This document shows positions 1-11,944 of a DNA stretch of 64,000 bases, in pieces. The number at the start of each line of letters is the position of its first letter. The first letter of the stretch is position 1. The stretch covers positions 24,197,256 through 24,261,255 of the forward strand of contig CM042544.1 of NCBI GenBank assembly GCA_023630585.1, given 5' to 3'. A program made the position numbers and the translations under genes. The DNA comes from Cranoglanis bouderius. Its lineage: Eukaryota > Chordata > Actinopteri > Siluriformes > Cranoglanididae. Below the pieces are notes generated by a model, which worked only from the letters and a program-made list of their open reading frames with translations, was not told where the DNA came from and made no database searches.

Positions 1-221
1 CACATACATTAATTCCCTTTCATGGCTGATGTATATTTATAACTGGTCACAACACGCGTTGATTAGATATATAGATATATTTCATGCCATTCGAGCTAAT
101 TCCTTACATAAATTGGTGGAGAATACATTTAAACGTGTTAAACATCTTTTAATTCGTTACATGAATTGTAACTGGTGGAGAATACATTTAAACGTTTCAT
201 TTTTACATCTGATTTGCTACA
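1..221 (+). mobile_element. 3' end of a long LTR, cut by window start
   Basis: This segment matches the 3' part of the LTR at 4452-5665 (shared blocks include CCCTTTCATGGCTGATGTAT and GATTAGATATATAGATATAT) and ends in TTTGCTACA, like the other two LTR copies here. Next to it, at 222, an older Tc1-like element resumes in mid-sequence, so the LTR or its provirus inserted into that element. The 5' side lies outside the window, so solo LTR and 3' LTR of a full element cannot be told apart. A block ending in GGTGGAGAATACATTTAAAC occurs twice within it. Confidence 0.72.
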
Positions 222-371
222 GGGGCAACAAAAGGCTAGAAAATTAAGTGTTATTAAAAAGAAACAGCTGGGGGAACATTTTGCAACCAATTAGGTTAAT
301 TGGCAACAAGTCAGTAACATGACTGGGTATACAAAGTGTATAGAGGCAGAGTCTCAGAAGTAAAGATGGGA

Positions 372-1010
372 TGGAATCTGGATGGAAGCATATGTTGCTC
401 TAAAAGCTGTATATACCTTTCAGCATTGATTGTGCCTTTCCAGATGTGCAAGCTGCCCATTCCATAGGCACTAATGCTTCCCCATAACATCAGAGATGCA
501 GGCTTTTGAACTGAGCGCTGATAAAATGCCAGATGGTCCCTCTCCTCTTTAGTTTAGAGGACATCCATGGTTTACAAAAAGAATTTCTAATGTTGATTCG
601 TCTGACCACAGAACAGTCTTCCACTTTGCCTCAGAGTTAAATGAGCTTTGGACTATGTCATGTTCACATATGGCTTCTTTTTTGCATGATAGAGCTTTAA
701 CCTGCATTTGTGGATGGCATGGCGAACTGTGTTCACAGACAATGAGTTCTGGATGTGTTTCTGAGCCCATGCAGTGATTTCCATTACAGAATTATGCCTG
801 TTTTAATGCAGTGCCGTCTGAGGGCCCAAAGATCATGGGCATGCAATATTGATTTTTGCCCTTGTACCTTGCACACAGAGATTTCTCCAGATTCTCAGAA
901 TCTTTTGATGATATTCAATACTGTAGATGATGAGATATTCAAAGTCTTCGCAATTTTACATTGACGAACAATATTCTGAAATTGTTCAACAATTTGCAGA
1001 CGCAGTTTGA
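372..1010 (-). pseudogene. Tc1-like transposase remnant
   Basis: The minus strand encodes recognisable Tc1 transposase pieces in several frames: KWKTVLWSDES (first catalytic Asp motif) near 600-640, followed downstream by KPASLMLWGSISAYG and INAERYIQLLEQHMLPSR near 400-490. Sequence then jumps straight to the inverted-repeat arm, so the part carrying the second Asp and the Glu is deleted. Several frameshifts break the reading frame. It cannot encode an active DDE transposase; at most the flanking arms could be moved by a related enzyme. Confidence 0.68.
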
Positions 1011-1267
1011 ACCTCTGCCCATCTTTCTGAGAGACACTGCCTCGCTAAGATACTCTTCTATACCCAGTCATGTTACTGACCTGTTGCCAATTAACCTTCA
1101 GCTGTTTCATGTTAGTAACACTTACTTTTCCAGCCTTTTGTTGCCTCCGTCCCAACTTTTTTGAGACATGTTGCGGCCATCAAATTCAAAACTTTTTTTC
1201 TTAAAATGATACATTCACTCAGTTTAAACATTTTATATGTTTTCTCTGTTCTGTTGTGAATAACATA

Positions 1268-2812
1268 CAGTGGGTATAGAAAAGAATCACCCCCCTTTAA
1301 AATACTCACATTTTGTTGCATTTCAGACAGAAATGAAGACTGACACAGTTTTTGTTTTATCCAGCTGTATTTACTCAGTGAAAATTATAACATCTAAGTG
1401 AAAGATATAACAACAACATGTCAGAAGAAAATGAAAAAACAGAATCACTGAGTTGGAAAAACTATCACCCCCCTCCTAAAAATGACTTGTAAACTCAATA
1501 AGGTGTAGCTAATCACCTTCTCAATGACACACAAAGTCATTTGACTTTCATCTGTGATCAGCTGTGGTCATTTTGATTAGCTCAGCATGAAAAGAGCTTT
1601 CCTGAAGCATTTTGTAGTGCAAGTGAAGCAAACAATCAACTATGGCAAGGCACTGTCAAAAGATCTCCAGGATAAAGCTGTGGACAGGCACAAGTCAGGA
1701 GATGGATACAAAAAAAATTCAAAGGCTTTATCAATGCCTAGAAGCACAGTGAAGTCTATTATTAAGAAGTGGAAGGTATTTGGTACAACACAGACCCTCC
1801 CTGGATCAGGACGTTACTCCAAACTGGATGAAAGAGCCAGGAGGAAACTGGTCAGAGAGCCTACCAAGAGGCCTACAGCAACTCTGAAGCAGTTTCAGGA
1901 ATTTATGACAAAGAGTGGTCATTGTGTGCTTGTGACAACAAGATCACAAATTCTCCACAAATGTGGCTTGTATGGGAGGGTTGCAAGAAAAACAGCACCC
2001 ACGACTGAGCTTTGCCAAAACGCACCTTGAAGATTCTGAGGCCACATGGAAAAAGGTGTTATGGTCACATGAATTATTTGGCCTCAACACCAGACGATAT
2101 GTCTGGCGGAAATCCAATACAGCTCACCATCCAAATAACACCATTCCTACAGTAAAGCATGGAGGTGGTAATATCCTGTTATGGGGGTGTTTCTCTGTAG
2201 CAGGGACTGGAGCACTTGTCAAGATAGAAGTAAAATGGATGGAGCAAAATACCATCAAATTCTTGAGGAAAATCTGCTGCCCTCTGCCAGAAAGTTGTCA
2301 GTGGGAAGAAGGTTTACCTTCCAACATGACAATGACCCAAAGCACACAGCAAACCTGACCACACAGTGGTTGAAGGAGAAAGGGGTTGAATGTCCTTGCA
2401 TGGCCTAGTCAGAGCCCAGACTTAAACCTCATTGAAAATCTGTGGAATGACTTGAAGACTGCAGTCCACAAACAGTCACCATCAAATTTAACTGAACTTG
2501 AGCAGTTCTACAAGGAAAAGTGGGCAAATATTGCAAAGTCTAGATGTGCAAAGTTAGTAGAGACATATCCCAACAGACTAAAGGCTGTAATTAAAAAAAT
2601 AAGGCAAATTAAAGCAAGGGGGTGATCCTTTTTCCAACTCAGTGATTCTGTTTTTTCTGACATGTTGGCGTTATATCTTTCACTTGGATGTTATAAGTTG
2701 CACTGAGTAAATACAGCTGGATGAAACAAAAACTGTGTCTGTCTTTATTTCAGGCTGAAAGCAACAAAATGTGATTATTTTAAAGGGGGGTGATTCTTTT
2801 CTATACCCACTG
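1268..2812 (+). mobile_element. Tc1-like transposon, full length
   Basis: The ends are inverted repeats: CAGTGGGTATAGAAAAGAAT at the left and ATTCTTTTCTATACCCACTG at the right, extending inward through the CCCCCCTTTAAAAT / ATTTTAAAGGGGGG block. TA precedes the left end (1266-1267). The right flank reads AT rather than TA, so one target base seems altered. Inner sub-terminal repeats such as AGTGATTCTGTTTTTTC occur near 1440 (inverted) and 2640. Length is normal for a fish Tc1 (about 1.5 kb). It lies inside the older Tc1-like element, and its transposase remnant is on the plus strand. Confidence 0.9.
1587..2625 (+). pseudogene. Tc1 transposase pseudogene
   Basis: Pieces in order: an N-terminal helix-turn-helix region (ALSKDLQDKAVDRHKSGDGY, then STVKSIIKKWK) at about 1640-1790, a catalytic region at 2050-2440, and the C-terminal tail to 2625. 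Reading has to change frame at least three times (near 1960, 2180 and 2390). The first catalytic motif reads WSHE at 2062-2073 instead of WSDE, so the first Asp is a His. The second Asp (QHDNDPKHTA, GAC at 2328) and the Glu (LIENLW, GAA at 2434) remain. It is inactive on two counts: frameshifts and a lost catalytic residue. Confidence 0.85.
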
Positions 2813-2899
2813 ATGGGTGTATGAGATTTGCAAATCATTGCATTCTGTTTTTATTTACATTTTACCCAGCATCCCAACTTTTTTGGAATTAGGGTTGTA

Positions 2900-3330
2900 A
2901 AAGATATGCTTGTAAAAGATCTGTGTGTGATGGCAGATGGAGGTATGAATCAGTGAGTCCCCCTGCTATAGATGGAGATGTGTGTGTATTCTGTCTGTGC
3001 CTTGTCCAGCAGTGCACCTTCCATTACCTGCTACAGGGCATCGAGTGTCCCTCCTAGATTGTGTTTAATAGTTTTCAGGCGAGTGAAAATAGCCTCTGGG
3101 CTCCCAAAGCATATTGCAGTCCAAACTCTAACCTTTTTCCATTGCCATGGCAACCTCTCTGTGAGTGTATGTGCTGCCCAATTATGGCAGATATTTGGAG
3201 GAGAGATCTGGGATACCTGCTGTCACTGACCTATTGGGTTAGAGTCCTACTGGAGGAGCATGTTTCAACCCAAATGATTACACAGCCCATTCTTCTCTCA
3301 TTCATTAAGAGAAGGTTAATTTTAATCTAA
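2900..3330. other. host sequence without recognised feature
   Basis: About 430 bases between two transposons with mixed base composition and no convincing reading frame, repeat end or splice pattern. I see nothing that can be named. Confidence 0.4.
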
Positions 3331-3331
3331 G

Positions 3332-4451
<1,120 letters not shown>

Positions 4452-5665
4452 TATAACACGGTATAGACCGGCTCCTCCCTCGACATTTAAATTAGGGTCC
4501 GAGACCAGACAAAGAGAGTCATCCGGACATGCAAACCCAACTTCCTGATTGGCCCATAGCCCAAAGAGGCGTGTGCGTTGGTGTTGTTTTTAAAACAACA
4601 CCACGCTCACTTCACTTCGGATTTGAGAGTTAGACTTCAGAGTTTGACTTCACTTCTCAACTTCACTTCTTCCGGTTTCTCTCCCGGGAGAAGAGGAAGC
4701 CAGGATCTCTCTCTCTCCGGACACAAGATGCAACTACCTCCGGGCTCACGCCTTTTCAAACAACAACGAACCAGCGAACTCTACCCGACCTCGCACAAAC
4801 TCTCAACCTTGAGGCTATGCAAGTATAGTTAATGATCTATATCTGCGTTAAGATTGGACCCCTGTGTTACAGGAGAATTAAGTTCGTGCTGGTTCTGAAA
4901 AAGGCTAATTAGTTGTGTTTTTGTCTGCTTCCCTTTCTTTACTTACTTTCTCTCTAGCCCTTTTCTCTCCCTGTATATAGATGTGTATATATGTATGTTC
5001 TGCTTAGAGTTAGTCGTGTGTATCCATAGTCACATATAGCTATTACAATCTATTATCCCACGCTTGATTGTCTCTGTTTTGTTGACGGGATGAGTCCATT
5101 AAACACTCCGATCTCGATTACCCGCTCTAATTTTTAATAACAAACTCCGTGAGTTAATTCTTGCTGGCCAGAAGGATAAACTCACTCTTTAGAGTTCATA
5201 AAGCTGATCTAGGCCACATACATAGTCATAATTAATTATAATCCGTTGTAGTTAATTATCTATATGTATATGTGCACCTATATAAATTCCCTTTCATGGC
5301 TGATGTATATTTATAACTGGTCACAACACGCATTGATTAGATATATAGATATATTTCACGCCAGTCGAGCTAATTCCTTACATAAATTGGAGAATACATT
5401 TAAACGTGTTAAACATCTTTTTTTATTTGTTACATGAATTGTAACTGGTGGAGAATATTATTTTAAACGTTGCAGATTCATCCGAGTTACCACACATTCC
5501 TGTAGATTACGCGGGCGCGCTTTAAAACTCGCCTCCTTTAAAAAGGTGCGTTGAGTCCAAGCGTGCGCTTCTGTTTCGTTTCATGTTTAAAGTTGATCCA
5601 TTACATTATTCTGGTGGAAAAGAATAATGCATAATAATACCCCTTTTTGTAAAATTTCGCTACAT
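4452..5665 (+). mobile_element. long LTR with mismatched flanks
   Basis: It starts TATAACACGGTATAGACC, compared with TGTAACG... in the copy at 25963, and ends in TTTCGCTACA. The middle and 3' parts resemble the LTRs at 1-221 and 25963-27719 (CCCTGTATATAG, GCTGGCCAGAAGGATAAACT, CCCTTTCATGGCTGATGTAT, GATTAGATATATAGATATAT). No target duplication is present: AAATT lies before and TGTCC after. On the left it abuts a truncated Tc1, on the right a truncated L2 LINE. Relative to the 25963 copy it carries about 280 extra bases after GAGCTAATTCCTTACA (ending 5382). The parent could be an endogenous retrovirus or a Gypsy-type element; no gag or pol is seen. Confidence 0.7.
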
Positions 5666-6241
5666 GTCCTTTACACATTCCTCGACTTTATTAAACTGGT
5701 GTCTGTCATCTGGCTTTGCTGAAACATACAACTGTGTGTCATCAGCATAACAGTGGAAGCTAATTCCATGTTTACTAATAATTTGACCCAGAGGTAGCAT
5801 ATATAAAGAAAAAAGCAGTGGGCCTAAAACAGAACCTTGCGGAACACCAAACTTTACCTCAGTATGCATAGAGAATTCACCATTTACAACTACGAACTGA
5901 TAATGATCAGTCAAATAAGACCTGAGTCAGGAGAGGGCTGTTCCCTTAATACCAACAATGTTTTCTAGTCTACCGAGGAGAATAGTATGATCAATTGTAT
6001 CAAAAGCTGCACTAAGGTCAAGCAACGTAAGCATGGAGACACAACCATGATCAGAGGCCAGTAGTAGGTCATTTACCACTTTAACCAGTACTGTCGCTGT
6101 GCTATGATGAGGCCTAAATCCTGACTGATACATTTCATGAATGTTATTCCTATGTAGGTATGAGCATAGCTGCTGTGCTACAACATTTTCTAAGATCTTG
6201 GAGATAAAGCGGAGATTTGATATTGGCCTATAGCTGGACAA
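5660..6241 (-). pseudogene. L2-type reverse transcriptase fragment
   Basis: Two open stretches form the palm region: SSYRPISNLRFISKILENVV, QSGFRPHHSTATVLVKVVND and LLDLSAAFDTIDHTILL at 6241-5940, then FGVPQGSVLGPLLFSLYM and the catalytic YADD box (HCYADDTQLY) at 5914-5666. A stop or frameshift at about 5920 separates them. FDTIDH and YADD supply the metal-binding aspartates in this family. Thumb and C-terminus are missing because the LTR junction cuts the gene just downstream of YADD. Confidence 0.82.
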
Positions 6242-7245
6242 TTGACGGGGGTTGAGGTCAGGTTTTTTAATCAGGGGTTTGATAACTGCTAGTTTAAATG
6301 ATTTAGGTACATAGCCAGTGCTAAGGGAAGAGTTGATTTTTAGAAGGGGTTTGATTATTTCTGGAATAATCTGTTTGAAGAAACATGTAGGTAAGGGATC
6401 TAGTATACAAGTTGATGATTTTGATGAAGAAATTAATGAAATAAGTTCGGTCTCTCTAAGGGGAGTAAAGCACTCAAATCATTGATTTGATATTGCTATA
6501 TTATTATTTACAGGGTTAGTTAGACTGTCTGGTTTTAAATAAATAGTCTGAATTTTTTGTCTAATATTTTCAATTTTGCGAATAAAAAAACTCATGAAAT
6601 CATCGCTGCTATATAATGATTGTGTACCTGTTTCTGTGGCAGTTTTATTCCTAGTTAATTTTGCTATAGTATTAAATAGGAATCTAGGATTATTTTTGTT
6701 ATCTTAAATTAAGGTAGAGAGATAAACTGATCTAGCAGCACTAAGAGATTTCCTATAGTTCAGGAGGCTCTCCTTCCATGCTGTTTGAAATAATACCAAT
6801 TTGCTTTGACGCCATTTACATTCTAACTGTCGAGTGATCTGTTTTAAGGTACGTGTGTGATCATTATACCAGGGTGCTAGCTTTTGCTCTCTAATTATTT
6901 TTCTTTTAAGTGGAGCTACCTTATCTAGCGTGTAGTGGAACATTGACTCTAAGCATTCAGTCGCCTGATCAAGTTCCTTGGGATCAGACGGTGATCGAGA
7001 CATAGTTGATATCTCTGGGAGGTTATTGATAAAACTCTGTGCAGTAGCTAACGTGAATGTATGTTTGACACAGTAGCGGACGTTTCGAACAATGGGGTCT
7101 CCAATGATCACGGCATTGGGTTTGGTCTTGCGGAGAGGGGCGAAGCGGTTCCTGGTGGAGATCTCGAAGACTGGGGGCGGCGGAGGGGGAGAGGTCCTCG
7201 CCCGGGGTCTGGCCCGCACCTTCCGCTGCTGGTGCAGCAACAGAC
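5666..7245 (-). mobile_element. L2/CR1-type LINE remnant, both ends missing
   Basis: Read on the minus strand, the order is an ORF1-like piece (about 7245-7085), an ORF2 linker (7085-6700) and reverse transcriptase (6250-5666). The RT stops at 5666, just after YADDTQLYVS, where the LTR begins, so the 3' end normally retained by LINEs is gone. Upstream it is fused to the 3'-truncated RTE LINE at about 7245. Numerous stops and an internal deletion between ORF1 and ORF2 make it dead. The assignment rests on the RT motifs and the ORF2 linker. Confidence 0.75.
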
Positions 7246-7252
7246 CTGACAC
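6704..7252 (-). pseudogene. L2 ORF1-ORF2 linker fusion fragment
   Basis: A 182-codon open frame joins two unlike parts. The N-terminal third has a proline-rich run, RNRFAPLRKT and VIIGDPIVRNVR, resembling the GDSL/SGNH-esterase start (GDSIVR) in ORF1 of some fish L2/CR1 LINEs; here the nucleophile Ser is Pro. The rest (LDKVAPLKRKII, LAPWYNDHTRTLKQ, ARSVYLSTLI) matches the ORF2 linker between endonuclease and reverse transcriptase. A deletion at about 7085 therefore removed the end of ORF1 and the whole endonuclease. The esterase assignment is inference from one short motif. Confidence 0.6.
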
Positions 7253-9903
7253 TTTTCTTCACCCATTCCAACCTGCCTGCATACGCTTCTTCACCTCTTT
7301 TCCACACTCCCCGTTGCTCTGGACTGTTGACCCTAAGTACTTAAAATCCTGCACCTTCTTTATCTCTTCTCCCTGTAACCTCACTGTTCCACTTGGATCC
7401 CTCTCATTCACACACATGTATTCTGTCTTGCTGCGACTAACCTTCATTCCTCTTCTCTCCAGAGCAAACCTCCACCTCTCTAGAGTTTCCTCCACCTGCT
7501 CCCTGCTCTCACTACAGATCACAATGTCATCTGCAAACATCATAGTCCATGGAGATTCCTGTCTGACCTCATCTGTCAGCCTGTCCATCACCACCACAAA
7601 CAAGAAGGGGCTCAGTGCCAATCCTTGATGCAGTCCCACCTTCACCGTGAACTCCTCTGTCACACCTACCGCACACCTTACCACTGTCCTACTGCTCTCA
7701 TACATATCCTGCACCACTCTAACATACTTCTCTGCCACTCCAGACCTCCTCATATAATACCACAGCTCCTCTCTTGGCACCCTGTCATACGCTTTCTCTA
7801 AATCTACAAAAACACAATGCAGCTCTTTCTGACCCTCTCTGTACTTCTCCATCAACATTCTCAAAGCAAATATTGCATCTGTAGTGCTCCTTCTTGGCAT
7901 GAAACCATACTGCTGCTCACAAATGCTCACTTCTCCCCTTAGCCTTGCTTCCACTACTCTTTCCCACAACTTCATTGTATGGCTCATCAGCTTAATACCT
8001 CTGTAGTTTCCACAACTCTGCACATCTCCCTTGTTCTTAAAAATCGGCACCAAAACACTTCTCCTCCATTCCTCAGGCATCCTCTCACTCTCTAAGACCT
8101 TGTTGAACAACCTAGTTAAAAACTCTACTGCCATCTCTCCTAGACACTTCCATACCTCCACTGGTATGTCATCAGGACCAACCGCTTTTCCTCTCTTCAT
8201 CCTCTTCAAAGCTCTCCTAACTTCACCCTTGCTAATCCTTACTACTTCCTGCTGAACAATATTTGCCTCTACTACTGTTCTCTCTCTGTCATTTTCCTCA
8301 TTCATCAGTTCCTCAAAGTACTCCTTCCATCTTTCCCTCACCCTCCTGTCACCTGTCAACACATTTCCATCTTTATCTTTAATCACTCTAACCTCCTGCA
8401 CATCCTTACCATCTCTATCCCTCTGCCTTGCCAACCGATACAAATCCCTCTTACCTTCCTTACTATCTAACCTTGCATACATGTCCTCATAAGCTTTCTG
8501 TTTGGCCTTTACCACCTCTATCTTAACCTCATGCTGCATCTCCCTATATTCCTGTCTACTTTCCTCCATCCTCTCACTGTCCCACTTCTTCCTAGCTAAC
8601 CTCTTCTTCTGGACACTCTCCTGAACTTCCTCATTCCACCACCAAGTCTCCTTGTCTTCTTTCCTCCTTCCAGATGACACACCTAGCACCTTCCTATCTG
8701 TCTCCCTGATCACTTTGGCTGTAGTAGTCCAGTCATCTGGAAGCACCTCCTGACCACCTAAAGCCTGTCTCAACTCCTCCCTGAAAACTGCACAGCACTC
8801 TTCCTTTTCCAACTTCCACCACTTTGTCTTCTGCTCTGCCTTTGCTCTCTTCCTCTTCCTCACCACCAGAGTCATCTTACACACCACGATCCTATGCTGT
8901 CTAGCTACACTCTCTCCTACCACTACTTTGCAATTGCTAATCTCCATCAGATTACAGTGTCTACATAAGATATAGTCCACCTGTGTGCTCCTGCCACCAC
9001 TCTTATATGTCACCCTGTGTTCCTGCCTCTTCTGAAAGTACGTGTTCACCACAGCCATCTCCATACTTTTAGCAAAGTCTACCAACCTCTGTCCTTCTGG
9101 GTTCCTTACCTGAAGACCAAACCTGCCCATCACTTCCTCATCCCCACTATTCCCTTCACCAACATGTCCATTAAAGTCTGCCCCTGTCACCACTCTCTCA
9201 CCTCTGGGAACACTCTGCATCACTTCCTCAAGCTCGCTCCAGAATCTGTCTTTCTCCTCTTGCTCACAACCTACTTGTGGAGCGTAAGCACTAACAACAT
9301 TCAACATCACACCTTCAATTTCCAGCTTCAGACTCATCAACCTATCTGACACTCTCTTTACCTCCAGAACATTCTTCACAAACTCCTCCTTCAGGATCAA
9401 TCCTACTCCATTTCTCTTCCTGTCCACCCCATGATAAAACAGTTTAAACCCTGCTCCAATGCTTCTAGCTTTGCTCCCTTTCCACCTGGTCTCCTGGACA
9501 CACAGAATGTCGACTTTCCTCCTCTGCATCATATCTACCAGCTCTCTGCCTTTACCTGTCATCGTACCAACATTCAAAGTCCCTACTTTCAGTCCTAAAC
9601 TCCTGCCTTTCCTCTTCTCTCTCTGCCTACGGACACGCCTTCCTCCTCTAACACACCTTCCTCCTCTCCTTCTTCAACCAACAGTAGCCCAATTTCCACC
9701 AGTGCCCTGTAGGTCAACAGCACCGATGGTGGTCGATGTTAACCCGGGCCCCGACTGATCCGGTATGGAAGTCATGTTAGTGATTCGCATATTGAATTTG
9801 GCAAAAGTTTTACGTCGGATGCCCTTCCCGACACAACCCTCTGTATTTATCCGGGCTTGGGACCGGCACAAAAAGTACACTGGCTTGTGACCTCCTGTGG
9901 CTA
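7245..9903 (-). mobile_element. RTE-clade LINE, 3'-truncated
   Basis: A minus-strand non-LTR retrotransposon with a 5' region (about 9903-9578) and one long ORF. The 5' region includes GATGCCCTTCCCGACACAAC and TTATCCGGGCTTGGGACCGG, blocks I recall from fish RTE-type repeats. At its 3' side homology ends at about 7245, where L2 ORF1 sequence starts, so the ORF C-terminus and 3' UTR are missing. LINEs normally lose the 5' end, so this truncation points to later deletion or recombination. A (TA)n tract adjoins the 5' end. Confidence 0.82.
7259..9577 (-). CDS. RTE-type endonuclease-reverse transcriptase, C-terminus lost
   Basis: A 772-codon open frame without internal stops. An apurinic-type endonuclease fills the first 240 or so residues: CVQETRW at about 27-33, SAYAPQVG near 96-103, GADFNGHVG at 132-140, TQVDYILCR and QHRIVVCKM. 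Reverse transcriptase follows with CGNYRGIKLMSH, QQYGFMPRRST, VFVDLEKAYDRVPRE, GLHQGLALSPFLF and the catalytic FADD at about 681. The enzyme nicks target DNA and copies LINE RNA there. It ends at AGWNG with TGA where relatives have TGG (Trp), and homology continues for only a few codons past the stop. Lacking the C-terminal domain and 3' UTR, it is unlikely to retrotranspose, although the catalytic motifs look intact. Confidence 0.88.
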   Translation of the reverse strand: MNVGTMTGKGRELVDMMQRRKVDILCVQETRWKGSKARSIGAGFKLFYHGVDRKRNGVGLILKEEFVKNVLEVKRVSDRLMSLKLEIEGVMLNVVSAYAPQVGCEQEEKDRFWSELEEVMQSVPRGERVVTGADFNGHVGEGNSGDEEVMGRFGLQVRNPEGQRLVDFAKSMEMAVVNTYFQKRQEHRVTYKSGGRSTQVDYILCRHCNLMEISNCKVVVGESVARQHRIVVCKMTLVVRKRKRAKAEQKTKWWKLEKEECCAVFREELRQALGGQEVLPDDWTTTAKVIRETDRKVLGVSSGRRKEDKETWWWNEEVQESVQKKRLARKKWDSERMEESRQEYREMQHEVKIEVVKAKQKAYEDMYARLDSKEGKRDLYRLARQRDRDGKDVQEVRVIKDKDGNVLTGDRRVRERWKEYFEELMNEENDRERTVVEANIVQQEVVRISKGEVRRALKRMKRGKAVGPDDIPVEVWKCLGEMAVEFLTRLFNKVLESERMPEEWRRSVLVPIFKNKGDVQSCGNYRGIKLMSHTMKLWERVVEARLRGEVSICEQQYGFMPRRSTTDAIFALRMLMEKYREGQKELHCVFVDLEKAYDRVPREELWYYMRRSGVAEKYVRVVQDMYESSRTVVRCAVGVTEEFTVKVGLHQGLALSPFLFVVVMDRLTDEVRQESPWTMMFADDIVICSESREQVEETLERWRFALERRGMKVSRSKTEYMCVNERDPSGTVRLQGEEIKKVQDFKYLGSTVQSNGECGKEVKKRMQAGWNG

Positions 9904-9904
9904 G

Positions 9905-10943
<1,039 letters not shown>

Positions 10944-10948
10944 GCTAC

Positions 10949-11255
10949 TGTTAGGTTTCCTCTTCTCCAGCCCTCGCTACGCTACAAAGAGTGGCGAGTG
11001 GCGAGTGGCGTGCTTCCGCATTCCACTGCGCACTTTCCAGCGCTATTCAAAAACTCTCCGATGGACGTTTCATTCTTAAAGACTCATTTTGTTTACCTCT
11101 GCCATGTGCTTTTTTGTTTTCGTTCACGTCATGTCTCCGCCTCCTGTGTTTCTCCCATGTGCGTTTGTTTTGGTTCGTGTCATGTCTCCGCCTCCTCATT
11201 TGTTCCTGGAGGGGGTTCAGCTGTTATCGATTTGGACATGCGAGGAAACCTAACA
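10949..11255. mobile_element. small solo LTR with 5-bp target duplication
   Basis: The segment begins TGTTAGGTTTCCT and ends AGGAAACCTAACA, a perfect 13-base inverted repeat with TG...CA termini. GCTAC lies on both sides (10944-10948 and 11256-11260), a clean 5-bp target duplication. Inside are GAGTGGC-type short tandem repeats near 10990 and two copies of TCATGTCTCCGCCTCCT about 50 bases apart. At 307 bases with no coding capacity it fits a solo LTR of a Gypsy/BEL-type or similar retrotransposon. A small TIR element of other origin is the alternative. Confidence 0.78.
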
Positions 11256-11260
11256 GCTAC

Positions 11261-11944
11261 ATGTTCTACAGACGTTTTTGTGGAGGAAAACCAATAATTG
11301 TTGTATGAGCTAATCTGAAATAGACAGTTTAAGATTGGAAAAATGTTTCATGACACAGAGAGCTATTAGGGCCCCAACCTCAGACCTCTGAGAGGTCATT
11401 AATGCTCTGTGGTCTTTTGTATTCGGAGCATGTCTCAGAGTGGTGTAGACCCATGTTCACAGAGCCACCTGTCCATGTAGCTCACCTCTCCAGACATGCA
11501 GCATCTCATCAAAGCTTAGCACATGGCTGTTTTATATGCACACTGTCTCTTTTGCCTATATAGTCTACGGGTGTTTCTGGTGTGGCAAATAAGTAACTGA
11601 AATTGAATTGTATGCAAGATTATCGTCTGTAAAAATGTGTTCATGGAAAGCATGATTCCCACCTTCTGGTGGGTTTGGTTAAACCAAAATTAGTAGCATG
11701 CTGTCTTGCCTACTTTGAAAACTGAAATTTAGATCATAAAAATTAATTTATCAGAAAAGGTTGACAGCTTTGGGGTTTTTTCAGCTTTCTGTATGTTTGC
11801 ATTAATATCTCATGCAGCTCAGTCGTAATCTCAGGGTATAAATCAAAACCAATTAGATGTATAGCCTTAAGGAAATGCATAATTTTATGCTTCTAAAACA
11901 TATATATCTTTTGCTATAGACAGAAGACATTTATTTCCTCATAT
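11261..11944. other. host sequence, no gene recognised
   Basis: No transposon ends or coding signals. The part at 11350-11520 has balanced composition and looks single-copy, which would be compatible with conserved non-coding DNA. Confidence 0.35.

Larger units (their letters stand above)
222..2897 (-). mobile_element. Tc1-like transposon, internally deleted, hosting two insertions
   Basis: Long inverted repeats can be followed from about 222-372 (CAACAAAAGGCTAGAAAA, GGTTAATTGGCAACAAGTCA) to their mirror at about 1000-1150 (TGACCTGTTGCCAATTAACC, CCAGCCTTTTGTTGCC). The right end resumes at 2813-2897 and finishes in GGAATTAGGGTTG followed by TA. The left terminus is lost or lies beyond the LTR at 1-221. 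A second Tc1 (1268-2812) splits the right arm. The element therefore hosts two younger insertions and is the oldest layer at this end of the window. The decayed transposase inside lies on the minus strand. Confidence 0.75.

Noticed and set aside
29..247. 72-codon open frame at the window start
   Set aside because: Lies in LTR sequence and has no protein-like features.
549..770. Independent small gene on the minus strand
   Set aside because: The residues (KWKTVLWSDES) and the surrounding inverted arms show it to be a Tc1 transposase remnant.
7092..7628. 178-codon plus-strand frame opposite the LINEs
   Set aside because: It is the antisense shadow of the L2 ORF1 and RTE coding strands.
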